64,000 bases of DNA from Roseovarius sp. ZX-A-9 (GCF_028369135.1 NZ_JAPWHW010000020.1:1-64000); one strand, 5' to 3'; counted from the first letter of the stretch, positions 1-9,517 are shown. The notes: a model not told the origin generated them from the letters alone. Translations and numbers: made by a program.

Positions 1-593
1 ATCGACATGATCACATCGGCAAAGCGCCCCATGAACTGATCGAACCAGCCGCCCTTGGTTGCCGCCAGAAGGCCGGCACCCGCGCCCATCACGAAGGCCA
101 TGATGGTGGCCGTCAGCGCCAGACCGACCGAGTTGCGCGTGCCGTAAACGAGCCGGCTGAACATGTCGCGGCCGAGCTGATCGGCTCCCAGCAGCATGTT
201 CTCATCCGCTGGCGCAAAGGCCGAGCTGATCACTTCCGCCTCGCCAAAAGGCGCGATAATGGGGGCAAATATCCCTGCGATCGCGTAGGTGAAGATGACG
301 AACATCCCGAAGGCCGCGGTGAGCGGCGCAGTGCGCAGCTCCTTGGCGGTTTCGGTGCCTGCCATCAGGATCAGGAACTCTCGGAAAGCGTAGCTGACCA
401 TTGCCGCCAGCGCCAGCAGGCCCGCGCAGATCGCGATTGCCTTCAGCGCGCCTACCCCGCCGATGATGCCCACGATGAAGGACACCAGGGTCAGCGAGAA
501 CACCAGCAGGAAGACAGACCGTTTATTGAAATACGCTGCCAGGCAAGACGCCGCCAGCAGCATGGAATAGTAGCCGATTACAAAAATGCTCAT
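1..593 (-). CDS. ABC transporter permease (DppC/OppC-like), 3' part cut by window edge
   Basis: Inner-membrane permease of a peptide/nickel-type ABC importer. Only the first 197 residues are inside the window; the reading frame is open to base 1. The start ATG at 593 lies 30 bases beyond the stop of the partner permease upstream. The family signature LGADQLGRD followed by SRLVYGTR is clear, but it begins near residue 149, whereas in ordinary DppC proteins it comes roughly 60 residues from the start. The extra N-terminal part holds about three additional hydrophobic segments (residues 1-20, 28-50 and 53-75). It is the third gene of the set SBP-DppB-DppC. Substrate cannot be told from the permease. 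Confidence 0.85.
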   Translation of the reverse strand, partial: MSIFVIGYYSMLLAASCLAAYFNKRSVFLLVFSLTLVSFIVGIIGGVGALKAIAICAGLLALAAMVSYAFREFLILMAGTETAKELRTAPLTAAFGMFVIFTYAIAGIFAPIIAPFGEAEVISSAFAPADENMLLGADQLGRDMFSRLVYGTRNSVGLALTATIMAFVMGAGAGLLAATKGGWFDQFMGRFADVIMS

Positions 594-605
594 GTATCTG
601 CCCCC

Positions 606-1562
606 TTACTTCGGATGCCGCAAACGCGGGTTTGTCAGGATTGCGCCAACATCGGCTGCCAGATTGAGCAGGATGAAGGTCGCGGCGAAGATCAGACAGC
701 AGGCCTGAACAACGGGGAAGTCGCGTTTTGACACCGCGTCAACCAGAGCCTGGCCAACACCGGGATAGACGAACACCACCTCAACGAGGACCACGCCGGT
801 GATCAGGTAGGCGAGGTTCAGTGCAACCACGTTGATGATCGGCGCCCAGGCGTTGGGCAGCGCGTGTTTGACGATCACCTTCCACGGCGGAGTGCCTTTC
901 AGGCGCGCCATCTCGATATAGGGAGAGGCCAGCAGGTTGATGATCGCGGCTCGTGTCATCCTCATCATATGCGCCACAACCACCAGAACCAACGTGAGCG
1001 CAGGCAGGAACGTCCTTTCGAGCAGTTGCCCGAAACTCATGCCCTCGCTGAGGCTCGCGATCGCCGGGAACATGCCCCATTTGACCGAGAAGTAAAGGAT
1101 CAGGATGTAGCCCAGGAAAAACTCGGGGCTGGAGATCGAGGTCAGCGTCAGCACGTTGGCAACCCGGTCAAAGATCGAATTGCGCAGAAGCGCTACGATC
1201 ACACCCAGAACAATCGCGAAAGGTACCGCGATCACCGCGGCATAGGCCGCAAGGAAGAGCGTGTTCATGAACCGCTCGCCGATCACGCTTATCACCGGTT
1301 CCTGTGTTACGATCGAACTGCCGAAATCAAACATCACGGCGCCAGACAGCCACTCCAGATAGCGCACGATAGCGGGTTTGTTCAGCCCCATCTGTTCGCG
1401 CATCGCGGCCAGGTTTTCTTCGGTCGCCCCTTGGCCCAGAACCGCCTCGGCGATATCGCCGGGCAGTAGTTCGACCATGAAGAAAATGATGACTGAGATG
1501 ATCAGTAGAATCACCAGTCCCAGACCGAGCCGTTTTGAAACGAGCCTCAGTATGTCTCCCAT
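606..1562 (-). CDS. ABC transporter permease, DppB/OppB family
   Basis: Membrane-spanning subunit of a dipeptide/oligopeptide-type importer, 318 residues, the usual family length. I chose the ATG at 1562 because AGGAGG stands seven bases upstream; an in-frame ATG ten codons earlier has no such site. The protein starts with the typical positively charged end and one membrane helix (RLGLGLVILLIISVIIFF), followed by the periplasmic stretch with GLNKP, then five more hydrophobic segments. The coupling-loop sequence EMARLKG-(x)n-ALPNAW is visible around residues 220-240. It follows the binding-protein gene by about 200 bases with a hairpin between them, and is followed by the DppC-like permease after 12 bases. 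No ATPase gene is inside the window; it probably lies beyond the left edge. Confidence 0.93.
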   Translation of the reverse strand: MGDILRLVSKRLGLGLVILLIISVIIFFMVELLPGDIAEAVLGQGATEENLAAMREQMGLNKPAIVRYLEWLSGAVMFDFGSSIVTQEPVISVIGERFMNTLFLAAYAAVIAVPFAIVLGVIVALLRNSIFDRVANVLTLTSISSPEFFLGYILILYFSVKWGMFPAIASLSEGMSFGQLLERTFLPALTLVLVVVAHMMRMTRAAIINLLASPYIEMARLKGTPPWKVIVKHALPNAWAPIINVVALNLAYLITGVVLVEVVFVYPGVGQALVDAVSKRDFPVVQACCLIFAATFILLNLAADVGAILTNPRLRHPK

Positions 1563-1728
1563 TTGTCCCTCCTGCTGTTGGTGCCAGCGCATCCGGGGCG
1601 ACCCCGAATTCAGGCGCTCAGCCTAACAGATTTTTTTATGCCGTGCTTTGATACCGGGAAGATCCCCGGCGCTTGCAGGGCCTTGCTCGTGGTCCTGAAA
1701 AGGCGAGGACCGCCCCCAGAACAGTGGA

Positions 1729-1756
1729 AACCCGGCTCGCTTTCGCATGCCGGGTT
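1729..1756 (-). terminator. Hairpin between binding protein and permease genes
   Basis: An 8-bp perfect stem (AACCCGGC/GCCGGGTT, 1729-1736 with 1749-1756) lies just after the stop of the binding-protein gene, read on the minus strand. The run of T after it is short, so it is more likely a partial terminator or an mRNA 3'-end stabiliser. Such hairpins commonly let the binding protein be made in excess over the permeases. Confidence 0.5.
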
Positions 1757-1766
1757 ATTTCTTGAT

Positions 1767-3377
1767 TCAGCTTTCGAACCACCAACGACTTGCGGCGCGG
1801 TAACCATCCATATGCCACGACGCGGCATATTCACCCGTGGTGCCCACGTTCTTACGTGTCCCGTAAACAAAGTTCGGGAAGAACGGGATAATCGTTCCGC
1901 CGTCGTCTTTGGCCAGTATCGCCATGTCGCGGTACATTTCGGCCCGCAGAGTATCGTCCAGCTCAGCCTTGGCTTGCAGCAGCAGCTTGTTGAACTCTTC
2001 GTTCTGCCAATGGGATTCGTTCCAGGCTGCATCATCCTTGTAGGCCAAGGAATACATGACGTCAGGCGTCGGGCGAGCGCCCCAAACAACCATACACCAA
2101 GGCTTCTTCAGCCAGACATCCGAGTAATACCCGTCATTGGGCTCTCGAACGACCTTGATGTCGATACCTGCCGCTTTGGCCTGCTCGGAGTAAAGAATAC
2201 CAAGATCGACAGCACCAGCTGTAATCGAGTCCGCCGTGCTGAAGCTGACGGACAGGTTTTCCGCACCAGCCTTTTTCAGCAACGCCTTGGCCTGATCGGG
2301 ATCATATTCCGTCTGCGGGATATCATCCGGCCAATATGGCATCGCGGGCGAATGGTGGAAATCATTGCCAACTGTCGCTGCCCCGAAGGAGATCTTTTCG
2401 ACCAGTTCGTTGCGGTCCATCGACAGTTTCAGCGCCTTGCGCACGTCGACATTGTCGAACGGTGCCTGATCACAGAACATCGGCATCGTAATCGCCTGTG
2501 CCGAGGGGATGTTGATCACGTTGACCTCGGGATGACGCATCAGCAGCGACATCGTCTTGTTTTCCAGCAGGCTGGTGGCATCCACGTCGCCGGTCACAAG
2601 TGCCGTCTGGCGCGCGTTGGGGTCGTTGATGAAGGTCACTTCGATCGCGTCAAAATAAGCCCCCTCACCGTGCCAGCCGTCAAACCGGCTCAATTGAGCG
2701 CCGACGCCCGGCTCCCAATTGTCCAGAACATATGGGCCACAACCATCGCCACTTTGCCAGTTGGCAGTGCCGTCGGCATTACGAGGCAGAATGACCAAGT
2801 GGTAATCGGTCATCAGCCACGGCAGATCAGCGTTGCCTGCGTCCAGCTTGAAGGTGACGGTGTTTTCGTCATCGGCCACGATATCAACAACGCTGCCCAG
2901 CAGTGCCTTGGCTGCAGATGTCGTTGCATCGCCGCGGTGGAAATTCATCGACGCCACAACGTCTTCGGCTGTCACCTTGCCACCAGAATGGAAGGTCGCC
3001 TTGGGGTTCAGCTTGAATGTCCACTCAGAGGCATCGGGGGTCGCGGACCATTCTGTCGCCACATCAGCGCCCAGCGTGCCGTCGGTGTTGATCTGGGTAA
3101 GGAACGCACGGAACGTGTGCGCCAAAAGGATTTCCGCGTTCGATTCATAGAGGCCCGGATCGTGACTGTCACCGGTGTTACCGTCGTGCTGCGCGATGCG
3201 GAAAGTGCCGCCACGCTTTGGTTCGGCATGGGCCTTGGTGGTCCACAGGCCGGTGGCCGCTGTCGAGGACATGCCTGCCGCCATGGCGTAATGCATGAAC
3301 GAGCGACGCGAAATGCGACCCGTCCGGGCGGCGTCTGCGAGCCGGTCAATCATCAACTGATCTTTTGAGTTTTTCAT
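1767..3377 (-). CDS. Extracellular solute-binding protein, family 5 (copy 1)
   Basis: Periplasmic binding protein of a peptide/opine/nickel-type ABC importer, 536 residues. The start at 3377 is preceded by AGGGAG six bases upstream; earlier in-frame ATGs are not. The N-terminus carries RISRRSFMHYAMAAG near residues 20-35, a twin-arginine type signal for export of a folded protein. The mature part has the family-5 hallmarks: PKRGGTFRIA at the start, DPGLYES, a WTFKLNPKATFHSG block and DPNARQTALVTGDVD. It closes with SRWWFES. A second gene of identical length (3626-5236) sits directly upstream and is clearly a paralogue. This copy is nearest to the permeases and is the likely partner. The ligand is unknown. 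Confidence 0.93.
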   Translation of the reverse strand: MKNSKDQLMIDRLADAARTGRISRRSFMHYAMAAGMSSTAATGLWTTKAHAEPKRGGTFRIAQHDGNTGDSHDPGLYESNAEILLAHTFRAFLTQINTDGTLGADVATEWSATPDASEWTFKLNPKATFHSGGKVTAEDVVASMNFHRGDATTSAAKALLGSVVDIVADDENTVTFKLDAGNADLPWLMTDYHLVILPRNADGTANWQSGDGCGPYVLDNWEPGVGAQLSRFDGWHGEGAYFDAIEVTFINDPNARQTALVTGDVDATSLLENKTMSLLMRHPEVNVINIPSAQAITMPMFCDQAPFDNVDVRKALKLSMDRNELVEKISFGAATVGNDFHHSPAMPYWPDDIPQTEYDPDQAKALLKKAGAENLSVSFSTADSITAGAVDLGILYSEQAKAAGIDIKVVREPNDGYYSDVWLKKPWCMVVWGARPTPDVMYSLAYKDDAAWNESHWQNEEFNKLLLQAKAELDDTLRAEMYRDMAILAKDDGGTIIPFFPNFVYGTRKNVGTTGEYAASWHMDGYRAASRWWFES

Positions 3378-3552
3378 GTTTTCTCCCTGATTATTTATAT
3401 TCTGCGCCATCTTTCGCGTGTAGCGCACGGTTTAGTGTCTGCTTCATCGGCATCCTGGAGTGGATCAAAACCGACTATCTGGAAGCAAAACACGAATTAG
3501 GAAATGCATCCAGCCTTTTGTAAGCCGAAGCGAAAGTTTCCATCCCGGAACT

Positions 3553-3585
3553 CGGGCGCATCCAGCTAGGGTGTGGATGCGCCCG
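3553..3585 (-). repeat. 12-bp perfect hairpin after second binding-protein gene
   Basis: CGGGCGCATCCA at 3553-3564 pairs perfectly with 3574-3585 around a 9-base loop. On the minus strand it begins 41 bases after the stop of the upstream binding-protein gene. No T-run follows on either strand, so it looks like an mRNA-stabilising or attenuating stem rather than a full terminator. Confidence 0.6.
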
Positions 3586-3625
3586 CTTCGACGTGCTCCG
3601 CGAACGCCGTGTTGGCCCTGCCGCG

Positions 3626-5236
3626 TTAGCTGGCGAACCACCAACGGCTGGGCGCGCGCGCCCCGTCCAGCTCCCAGCTGGCCGCCAGGTTATCGCCGCG
3701 CATGACCTTGCTGCTGCGCGCGTAGACGAAGTTGTTGAAGAACGGGATCAGCGTGCCGCCATCATCTCGTGCCAGAATCGCCATGTCGCGATACATCTCG
3801 GCGCGCAACCCGTCATCCAGTTCGGCCTTGGCCTGAAGCAGAAGATTGTTGAACTCTTCGTTCTGCCAGCGGCTCTCGTTCCAGGCCGCGTCGGATTTGT
3901 AGGCAAGGCTGTACATAACGTCCGGCGTCGGACGTGCGCCCCAGCTGACGGCCGTAAAGGACTTCTTCAGCCAGACATCCGAATAGTAGCCATCGTTCGG
4001 CTCACGCACGACCTTGACGTCGATACCGGCCTTCTTGGCATGTTCAGAGTAGAGCACGCACATATCGACCGCACCGGAGAACACGGAATCCGCGGTGTGA
4101 ATGCTGACTGACAGGTTCTCGGCCCCTGCTTTCTTCAGCAGTGACTTGGCCTTGTCCGGGTCATATTCGCGCTGCTCGATGTCAGCAGGCCAGTAGGGCA
4201 TGGCGGGCGAATGGTGAAAATCGTTACCCTTCGTGGCCTCACCAAACGCGATCTTGCTGATGACCTCGTCGCGATCCATCGACAGTTTGAGCGCGTTGCG
4301 CACATTCACGTCGTTGAAGGGCGCGGTGTCGCAGAACATCGGCATGGTGATGGCAGCCGCCGAAGGCACACTTTCAAGCACGATGTTCTTGTTGCGCTCC
4401 AGCAGCGCCTTGGTCTTGAGATCGACCAGCGAGATGGCATCGACATCGCCCGTGACCAGTGCGGTTTGCCGTGCGTTCGGATCGTTCAGCACGATCATGA
4501 ATATCTTGTCGAAATAGGCGCCTTCCAGATGCCAGCCGTCATGGCGGCTGAGATCCCATTGCGTCCCCCAATCACCTCCGTCGATCCTGTAGGGACCAGA
4601 ACCGTCGCCTGATTTCCATTCAATCCCGCCATTTCCATCCGACGGGCAGATCGCAAAGTGATAGTCGGTCATCAGCCACGGGATATCGGCGATACCCTGT
4701 GCCAGCGAGATCACCACAGTATGATCGCCATCGGTCTGGATATCCGTGACTGACGTCAGAAGAGCCTTCGCCGCCGAGGTAGAGCTATCGCCACGGTGGT
4801 GGTTGAGCGAATCCTTCACATCTTGGGCCGTCACCGGCTTGCCGCTGTGGAACGACGCATTCGGGTTGATCTCGAACGTCCAGACCGACGCGTCGGCATT
4901 CGCCTCCCAGCTGGTCGCAAGGTCAGAGCCGAGCGAGCCGTCGGGATTGATCATCGTCAGATAGCTTCGGTACTGGTGCGCCAGATAGATCTGCTGGCGG
5001 CTGACATAGGTGCCCGGATCATGGGTGTCCGAGCTGTTGCCGTCATGAATGCCGAAGCGGAACGTGCCGCCCTTCTTCGGTGCTGCATTGGCCGCTGTGG
5101 TCCACAGCCCGGTGGCTGCGGATGCGGTCACGCCTGCCGCAGCCGAGTAGTGCATGAACGATCGCCGGGAAATGCCACCCGTCCGGGCGGCTTCGGCCAA
5201 TCGGTCCATCATTTTCTGATTGCTGATTTTGGTCAT
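3626..5236 (-). CDS. Extracellular solute-binding protein, family 5 (copy 2)
   Basis: Second periplasmic family-5 binding protein, also 536 residues, with start at 5236 behind a GAAGGAAAC ribosome-binding site. It shares with copy 1 the twin-arginine type signal (GISRRSFMHYSAAAG), the block WTFEINPNASFHSG, DPNARQTALVTGDVDA, FHHSPAMPYWP, VREPNDGYYSDVWLKK and the ending SRWWFAS. The two are therefore tandem duplicates that have diverged, most strongly in the ligand-facing middle parts (for example LEWD versus QWDLSRHDGWH regions). It is the first gene of the transporter group, with about 300 bases upstream for control sequences. Two binding proteins feeding one permease pair would widen the substrate range; this is inference. 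Confidence 0.93.
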   Translation of the reverse strand: MTKISNQKMMDRLAEAARTGGISRRSFMHYSAAAGVTASAATGLWTTAANAAPKKGGTFRFGIHDGNSSDTHDPGTYVSRQQIYLAHQYRSYLTMINPDGSLGSDLATSWEANADASVWTFEINPNASFHSGKPVTAQDVKDSLNHHRGDSSTSAAKALLTSVTDIQTDGDHTVVISLAQGIADIPWLMTDYHFAICPSDGNGGIEWKSGDGSGPYRIDGGDWGTQWDLSRHDGWHLEGAYFDKIFMIVLNDPNARQTALVTGDVDAISLVDLKTKALLERNKNIVLESVPSAAAITMPMFCDTAPFNDVNVRNALKLSMDRDEVISKIAFGEATKGNDFHHSPAMPYWPADIEQREYDPDKAKSLLKKAGAENLSVSIHTADSVFSGAVDMCVLYSEHAKKAGIDVKVVREPNDGYYSDVWLKKSFTAVSWGARPTPDVMYSLAYKSDAAWNESRWQNEEFNNLLLQAKAELDDGLRAEMYRDMAILARDDGGTLIPFFNNFVYARSSKVMRGDNLAASWELDGARAPSRWWFAS

Positions 5237-5538
5237 CTTGTTTCCTTCGAAATCCAGAGTTTCCATCTGTCGCAAGGGAACCTTACTTCCGAAACGCCCC
5301 TCAGGAGCGCATCCGCGATACTCTCATGGGCTTCGCCGCGATTGCGGTCAGACACAGGTATGAAAACATGAATGCCCCCGACCTTCCAGCCCTTCGCGCT
5401 TATTTTTCCACTTATTTGTTTTCTTTCAAATGGTTGACATGGCTAATCAACCCACACCGTTGCATAATTCAAGGAATTGCCCGGGCTGCCCGGACTGCAT
5501 TTCGGACGAAATTGCGGATTGCTGTGCGCGGAGGGGAC
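5237..5538. other. Gap between transporter group and rarA
   Basis: About 300 bases, including an AT-rich patch near 5400-5430, where the promoter of the binding-protein/permease group should lie. A minus-strand TTGAAA at about 5425-5430 with an A-rich stretch 17 bases on is a weak promoter candidate. I see no convincing gene, hairpin or repeat. Confidence 0.4.
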
Positions 5539-6858
5539 TCAGTTGCGGCGCAGGCGAAGCTTCGCAAAATAATCGCTCCGCTTTTTTAATTCACGCTCGA
5601 ACCCCCGCTCGACCGGCTGATAGAGAACCGGGCGTTTCATCCCGTCGGGAAAGTAATTCTGCCCCGAAAACCCGTCTTCGGCATCGTGGTCATAGGCATA
5701 GCCCGCACCATAGCCTTCGTCCTTCATCAGCTTTGTCGGGGCATTCAGGATATGCTTCGGTGGCGGCTCGGAGCCGGTTTTCTTGGCTTCGCGCATGGCC
5801 GCCTTGAACCCCGCATAGCCAGCGTTCGATTTCGGTGCAAGCGCGAGGTAGATCACCGCCTGCCCCAGCGCCAGTTCTCCCTCGGGGCTGCCCAGCCGCT
5901 CATAGGTTTCCCATGCATCAAGGCAGACGCGATGCGCCTGAGTGTCGGCCAGACCGATATCCTCGACCGCCATGCGGGTGATCCGCCGCGCCAGATAGCG
6001 GGGATCTTCGCCCCCGGTCAGCATGCGCGCCAGCCAGTAAAGCGCCGCGTCGGGATCCGAGCCGCGCACCGATTTGTGCAGGGCTGAAATCAGGTTGTAA
6101 TGCTCGTCGCCGGATTTGTCATACTTAGCCGCCCGTCGCATCAGCCGCGTGCCCAGGGCCTGCGGGTCCAGCTTGCCCTCCACCTTCCACGCGGCCACCT
6201 GCTCGATCAGGTTCAGCAGCGCGCGCCCGTCGCCGTCGGCCATCTCCAGCAACGTCTCGCGCGCCGCGCCGTCCAGCGGTAGGGCACGCCCCAGTTCCTT
6301 TTCCGCGCGCTGCGCCAGCCGTTCCAGATCCCCCAGACCCAGCCGCGTCAGCACCAGAACCTGCGAGCGCGACAGGAGCGCAGCATTCAACTCGAAGCTG
6401 GGGTTTTCCGTGGTGGCGCCCACCAGCAGAATCGTCCCGTCCTCCATATGCGGCAGGAACCCATCCTGCTGCGCCTTGTTGAAACGGTGAATCTCGTCGA
6501 CGAACAGCAGCGTGCTCTGCCCGTTCGCGCGCCGATGGCGGGCCGCCTCGAACACCTTTTTCAACTCTGGCACCCCGGAAAAGATCGCGCTTATCTGGAT
6601 GAAATGCAGATCGGTCTCATCCGCCAGAAGCCGCGCGATCGTGGTCTTGCCCACGCCCGGAGGCCCCCAGAAAATGAGCGAACTGAGGCTGCCGGAGGCC
6701 AGCATCACGCCCAATGGCGCATCAGGGCCCAGGACCTGGGCCTGCCCGATCACCTCTCTGATGGATTTCGGGCGCAACCGGTCGGCCAGCGGTCGCGGCG
6801 CGTCCCGGCCCCCGGTTGCAGACGGCTCGGCGCCGGTATCGAACAGATCCGCCGCCAT
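5539..6858 (-). CDS. rarA: Replication-associated recombination protein RarA (MgsA), AAA+ ATPase
   Basis: Clamp-loader-like AAA+ ATPase that acts at stalled replication forks, 439 residues, full length. The protein shows RPLADRLRP near residue 24, the Walker A loop GPPGVGKTT (about 65-73), Walker [13 protein letters not shown] (about 118-129), sensor 1 [10 protein letters not shown], and the C-terminal RarA tetramerisation part with [14 protein letters not shown] GYAGFKAAM and [11 protein letters not shown]. Its ATG shares one base with the stop of the preceding protease gene (6858), so the two are translationally coupled. It is followed by the transporter group's upstream region. Confidence 0.96.
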   Translation of the reverse strand: MAADLFDTGAEPSATGGRDAPRPLADRLRPKSIREVIGQAQVLGPDAPLGVMLASGSLSSLIFWGPPGVGKTTIARLLADETDLHFIQISAIFSGVPELKKVFEAARHRRANGQSTLLFVDEIHRFNKAQQDGFLPHMEDGTILLVGATTENPSFELNAALLSRSQVLVLTRLGLGDLERLAQRAEKELGRALPLDGAARETLLEMADGDGRALLNLIEQVAAWKVEGKLDPQALGTRLMRRAAKYDKSGDEHYNLISALHKSVRGSDPDAALYWLARMLTGGEDPRYLARRITRMAVEDIGLADTQAHRVCLDAWETYERLGSPEGELALGQAVIYLALAPKSNAGYAGFKAAMREAKKTGSEPPPKHILNAPTKLMKDEGYGAGYAYDHDAEDGFSGQNYFPDGMKRPVLYQPVERGFERELKKRSDYFAKLRLRRN

Positions 6859-8237
6859 CAGAGCCGGAACCGCAGCAGCATCCGCCGCGTGCCGCGCTGC
6901 ACCTCCAGCGCAAGCTGGCGGCGCGCGCCCTCAAGGGCTGCATTCGCGCTCGCAGTATCGGGGATGGGTGTGCCGTTGACCTTCAGCAGCAGATCACCCT
7001 GTCGCAGACCCGCGCGCAGCCCCACGGGGCCGGGTCGTTCGATCAGCACGCCCGCCGCCGAAAGAGGCAGATCGTATTCGGCCAGAACGCCTGGATTGAT
7101 GTTGCTCAACCGCATGCCCGGCACCGCCGCTCTGGAGCTGGTTTCCAACGGCGCGCGCGCCGGGCTTTCGGGCGCAGCGGTCAGCGTCATCTCGAACGTC
7201 TGCGGCTTGCCGCCGATGCGCGCCGCCACCTGCACGCTGCTGTCCAGCCCGGCAACGGACATGCGATAGATCATCTCGGCGGGCGTGTTCACCTCTTCGC
7301 CCCCAACTGCCAGGATCACATCACCGGCGGTAAAGCCGTAAGCGCGAAACGGGCTGGCAGGATGGATTTCCGAGATGATGATGCCACCCGGTCGCGGTAA
7401 TCCCAGCCCCTCGGCCATGTCGGCAGTCACCGGCTGTCCGGTCAGCCCGGCCCATGGCCGCTCGAACCGGGTCTTGCCCGCCTCGGCCTGTGCCACGAAC
7501 TGTTTGACCAGCGCCGAGGGGATCGCGAACCCGATCCCGTTCGACCCACCCGAGCGGCTGAGGATCGCAGTGTTGATCCCGATCAGCCGCCCCTGCGCAT
7601 CGACCAGCGCACCACCCGAATTGCCCGGGTTGATCGGCGCGTCTGTCTGGATGAAATAGCCGCGCACATTGCCCGTGGCCAACCCAGACCGCGCCAGCCC
7701 CGACACGATCCCGCTGCTGACGGTCTGGCCCACGCCGAACGGGTTGCCGATGGCCAGCACCAGTTCTCCGACCTCAACCGTCTCGCTGTCTCGCAGCGGC
7801 AGTGCGGGCAGGTCCGATGCCCCCTCGAGCTGCAGGATCGCCAGATCGCTTTCCTCGTCCCCCATCAGCACGCGGGCCGAAAATTCGCGCCGGTCGTTCA
7901 ACACCACGCGGATATCGGTCGCCTGGCCCACCACATGATGGTTCGACACTACGATGCCGTCGGACCCGAGGATGACCCCGGAGCCAAGCGAATTTTCCAC
8001 CCGTGGGCTGCGCCTGCCGAAATCCCCGAAAAGCTGGCCAAAGAACGGATCATTCGCAAACGGGCTCTGCGCGCGCTCGACCACCCGGCTGGCGTAGATG
8101 TTCACCACCGCAGGGGTTGCCGCCTTGACGACGGGCACAAAGCTGAGCTGAACCTCTGCCTGGCTGGCCGGTACGCGGGTCTCTGCCCCGGCGGGCAAGG
8201 CAAGTGCGAACATCAAGATGGCGAATATCCGAAACAT
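6858..8237 (-). CDS. Periplasmic serine protease, DegP/DegQ (HtrA) family
   Basis: Trypsin-like protease and chaperone of the cell envelope, 459 residues. Start at 8237 has AGAGGA upstream and gives a normal Sec signal (MFRIFAILMFALALPAGA). The catalytic triad is visible: His101 in VVSNHHVV, Asp131 in ESDLAIL, Ser207 in PGNSGGAL. The usual LA-loop with a phenylalanine-rich PFFGQLFG stretch precedes it (about 64-71). Two PDZ domains follow (about 245-340 and 365-459), the first with AGDVILAVGG and the second with RQGDLLLKVNG. A longer in-frame extension upstream has no signal peptide and unlikely composition. Coupling with rarA by a one-base overlap is conserved-looking but functionally unexplained. 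Confidence 0.94.
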   Translation of the reverse strand: MFRIFAILMFALALPAGAETRVPASQAEVQLSFVPVVKAATPAVVNIYASRVVERAQSPFANDPFFGQLFGDFGRRSPRVENSLGSGVILGSDGIVVSNHHVVGQATDIRVVLNDRREFSARVLMGDEESDLAILQLEGASDLPALPLRDSETVEVGELVLAIGNPFGVGQTVSSGIVSGLARSGLATGNVRGYFIQTDAPINPGNSGGALVDAQGRLIGINTAILSRSGGSNGIGFAIPSALVKQFVAQAEAGKTRFERPWAGLTGQPVTADMAEGLGLPRPGGIIISEIHPASPFRAYGFTAGDVILAVGGEEVNTPAEMIYRMSVAGLDSSVQVAARIGGKPQTFEMTLTAAPESPARAPLETSSRAAVPGMRLSNINPGVLAEYDLPLSAAGVLIERPGPVGLRAGLRQGDLLLKVNGTPIPDTASANAALEGARRQLALEVQRGTRRMLLRFRL

Positions 8238-8313
8238 CGTATTCCTCTGGGTTTCCGGCGATCTGCCCCTCGGATATGCGCCCGGGCGCTGATGATTGCA
8301 ACCGCCGCACGGC

Positions 8314-9369
8314 TCAGTCCAGCGGTGCGTGCAACCGGGTTTCGCGAGTAACGATGCCGCCGCGATTGCCAATCTCGATAGAGCCATAGCGCTGGCGAAA
8401 ACACTCGGGCAGCGGCCGGTCACCGGGGATCGCCAGCCACAGCCGCAGCAGATGTCGCCGCTGCGCCTTGTCGGGCCAGTCGACAAACCCGGTGCGGTCA
8501 TGCAGCAGCGCGTGGTTGTAGACGAACTGCATGTCACCGGGGGCCAATCGCATGACGATATGCAACGCGGGATCATTGGTGAGCGCATCGAACATGTCCA
8601 GCGCCGCGACGTGATCCGATGTCAGCCGCAACGCGCCGTCGAACCGTTGGGCGCTGTCGATATACTGGCGCTGGTAGAATACCGTCAGCCGCCCGGCGTG
8701 CCAGTTGAAGGGCGGTATTTCCATATAGGGCTTCATCCCTTCGGGCACCTCGCCGCGCCGGTCCGTCGCGATCGGGTCAAACAGGCACGCCAGCAGATCG
8801 GGGCGCAGGGCGCGCATCCGGTTGTAAATCGCCTCGGCGCTGACGAGCAACGACTCTCCGCCCGACTGCGCGTCCTGCAGGCACAGCAGGCCCACCACAT
8901 CGGCGCTGTCGGTGTGAAAGCTCTGACGCGCATTGGTCTGGTAGATCCGTGTTGCCGTATCCTGCGGGTCCGCCCCCAGATCGCGCACATGCCCCAGAAT
9001 ATGCCCTGCCGCGTTCTGAGATCTTGCACTGCCCAGATGCGCGCCGATGCCGCAAAAGATCGTCGCCGCGACTTCCTGCGAATAGCGCCGCACCGGTAGG
9101 CCGGTCAGCACCTCGACCCCAATGCCCTGCACCAGCTTCTTGCGCAGCGCGACCAGATGGGTGGAAAAGCGCGGCAGCGGGAAATCTGCTGCCGTGACCC
9201 CCCCTATATCGCGGCCAAGCGACAGGTAATGCGCTGCCGCCGCTTCCAGTTCGGCGATGGTGCCCGCGTCCGACTCGGTGCGCCAATCATCCAGCGCGCC
9301 ATTTAGATCAGCGGCCTCCCATGCGGCGGGACCATCAAACCGGTTCGGAAATCCGACTGGCAGGGGCAT
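8314..9369 (-). CDS. TauD/TfdA-family Fe(II)/2-oxoglutarate dioxygenase
   Basis: Non-haem iron oxygenase of the taurine/gamma-butyrobetaine dioxygenase superfamily, 351 residues. The start at 9369 has AAGGAGA upstream. The iron-binding facial triad appears as His152 and Asp154 (SFHTDSAD) and His290 (HALLHDRTGF); Arg309 (HLLRLWL) would bind 2-oxoglutarate. FNWHAGRLTVFY and YIDSAQRF are also typical of the small-molecule oxygenases of this family. It lies 76 bases upstream of the protease gene on the same strand but has no obvious pathway partners. The substrate is unknown; taurine, carnitine precursors and aryloxy compounds are all possible. Confidence 0.88.
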   Translation of the reverse strand: MPLPVGFPNRFDGPAAWEAADLNGALDDWRTESDAGTIAELEAAAAHYLSLGRDIGGVTAADFPLPRFSTHLVALRKKLVQGIGVEVLTGLPVRRYSQEVAATIFCGIGAHLGSARSQNAAGHILGHVRDLGADPQDTATRIYQTNARQSFHTDSADVVGLLCLQDAQSGGESLLVSAEAIYNRMRALRPDLLACLFDPIATDRRGEVPEGMKPYMEIPPFNWHAGRLTVFYQRQYIDSAQRFDGALRLTSDHVAALDMFDALTNDPALHIVMRLAPGDMQFVYNHALLHDRTGFVDWPDKAQRRHLLRLWLAIPGDRPLPECFRQRYGSIEIGNRGGIVTRETRLHAPLD

Positions 9370-9452
9370 GCGGTCTCCTTTGCGGCGCCTCGGCTTTTCC
9401 ATGTGCGGTTCGATACATCCACGCTTGCGAAACACAAACGCAGCCGCCGTGC

Positions 9453-9478
9453 GGAACCCAAGCGCTCTGATTATCGTT
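9453..9478 (+). promoter_or_regulatory. GGAAC-N17-CGTT, match to an EcfG-type stress promoter
   Basis: GGAAC at 9453-9457 and CGTT at 9475-9478 are separated by 17 bases. This matches the general stress response (EcfG) promoter of alphaproteobacteria, GGAAC-N16/17-CGTT. It ends 39 bases before the ATG of a small charged protein, a sensible distance. Whether this lineage carries an EcfG-type sigma factor cannot be seen from the window. Confidence 0.45.
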
Positions 9479-9517
9479 GAACAATCAAGGAAAGTTCAAA
9501 CGAAAGGAAGGTGCGAT

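Noticed and set aside
1563..3368. 601-codon plus-strand frame opposite the binding-protein gene
   Set aside because: Shadow of the family-5 binding-protein gene on the minus strand, whose domains are clear.
5434..5480. Plus-strand TTGACA ... CATAAT near 5434
   Set aside because: The spacing is about 23 bases, too long for a sigma-70 promoter, and no plus-strand gene follows.
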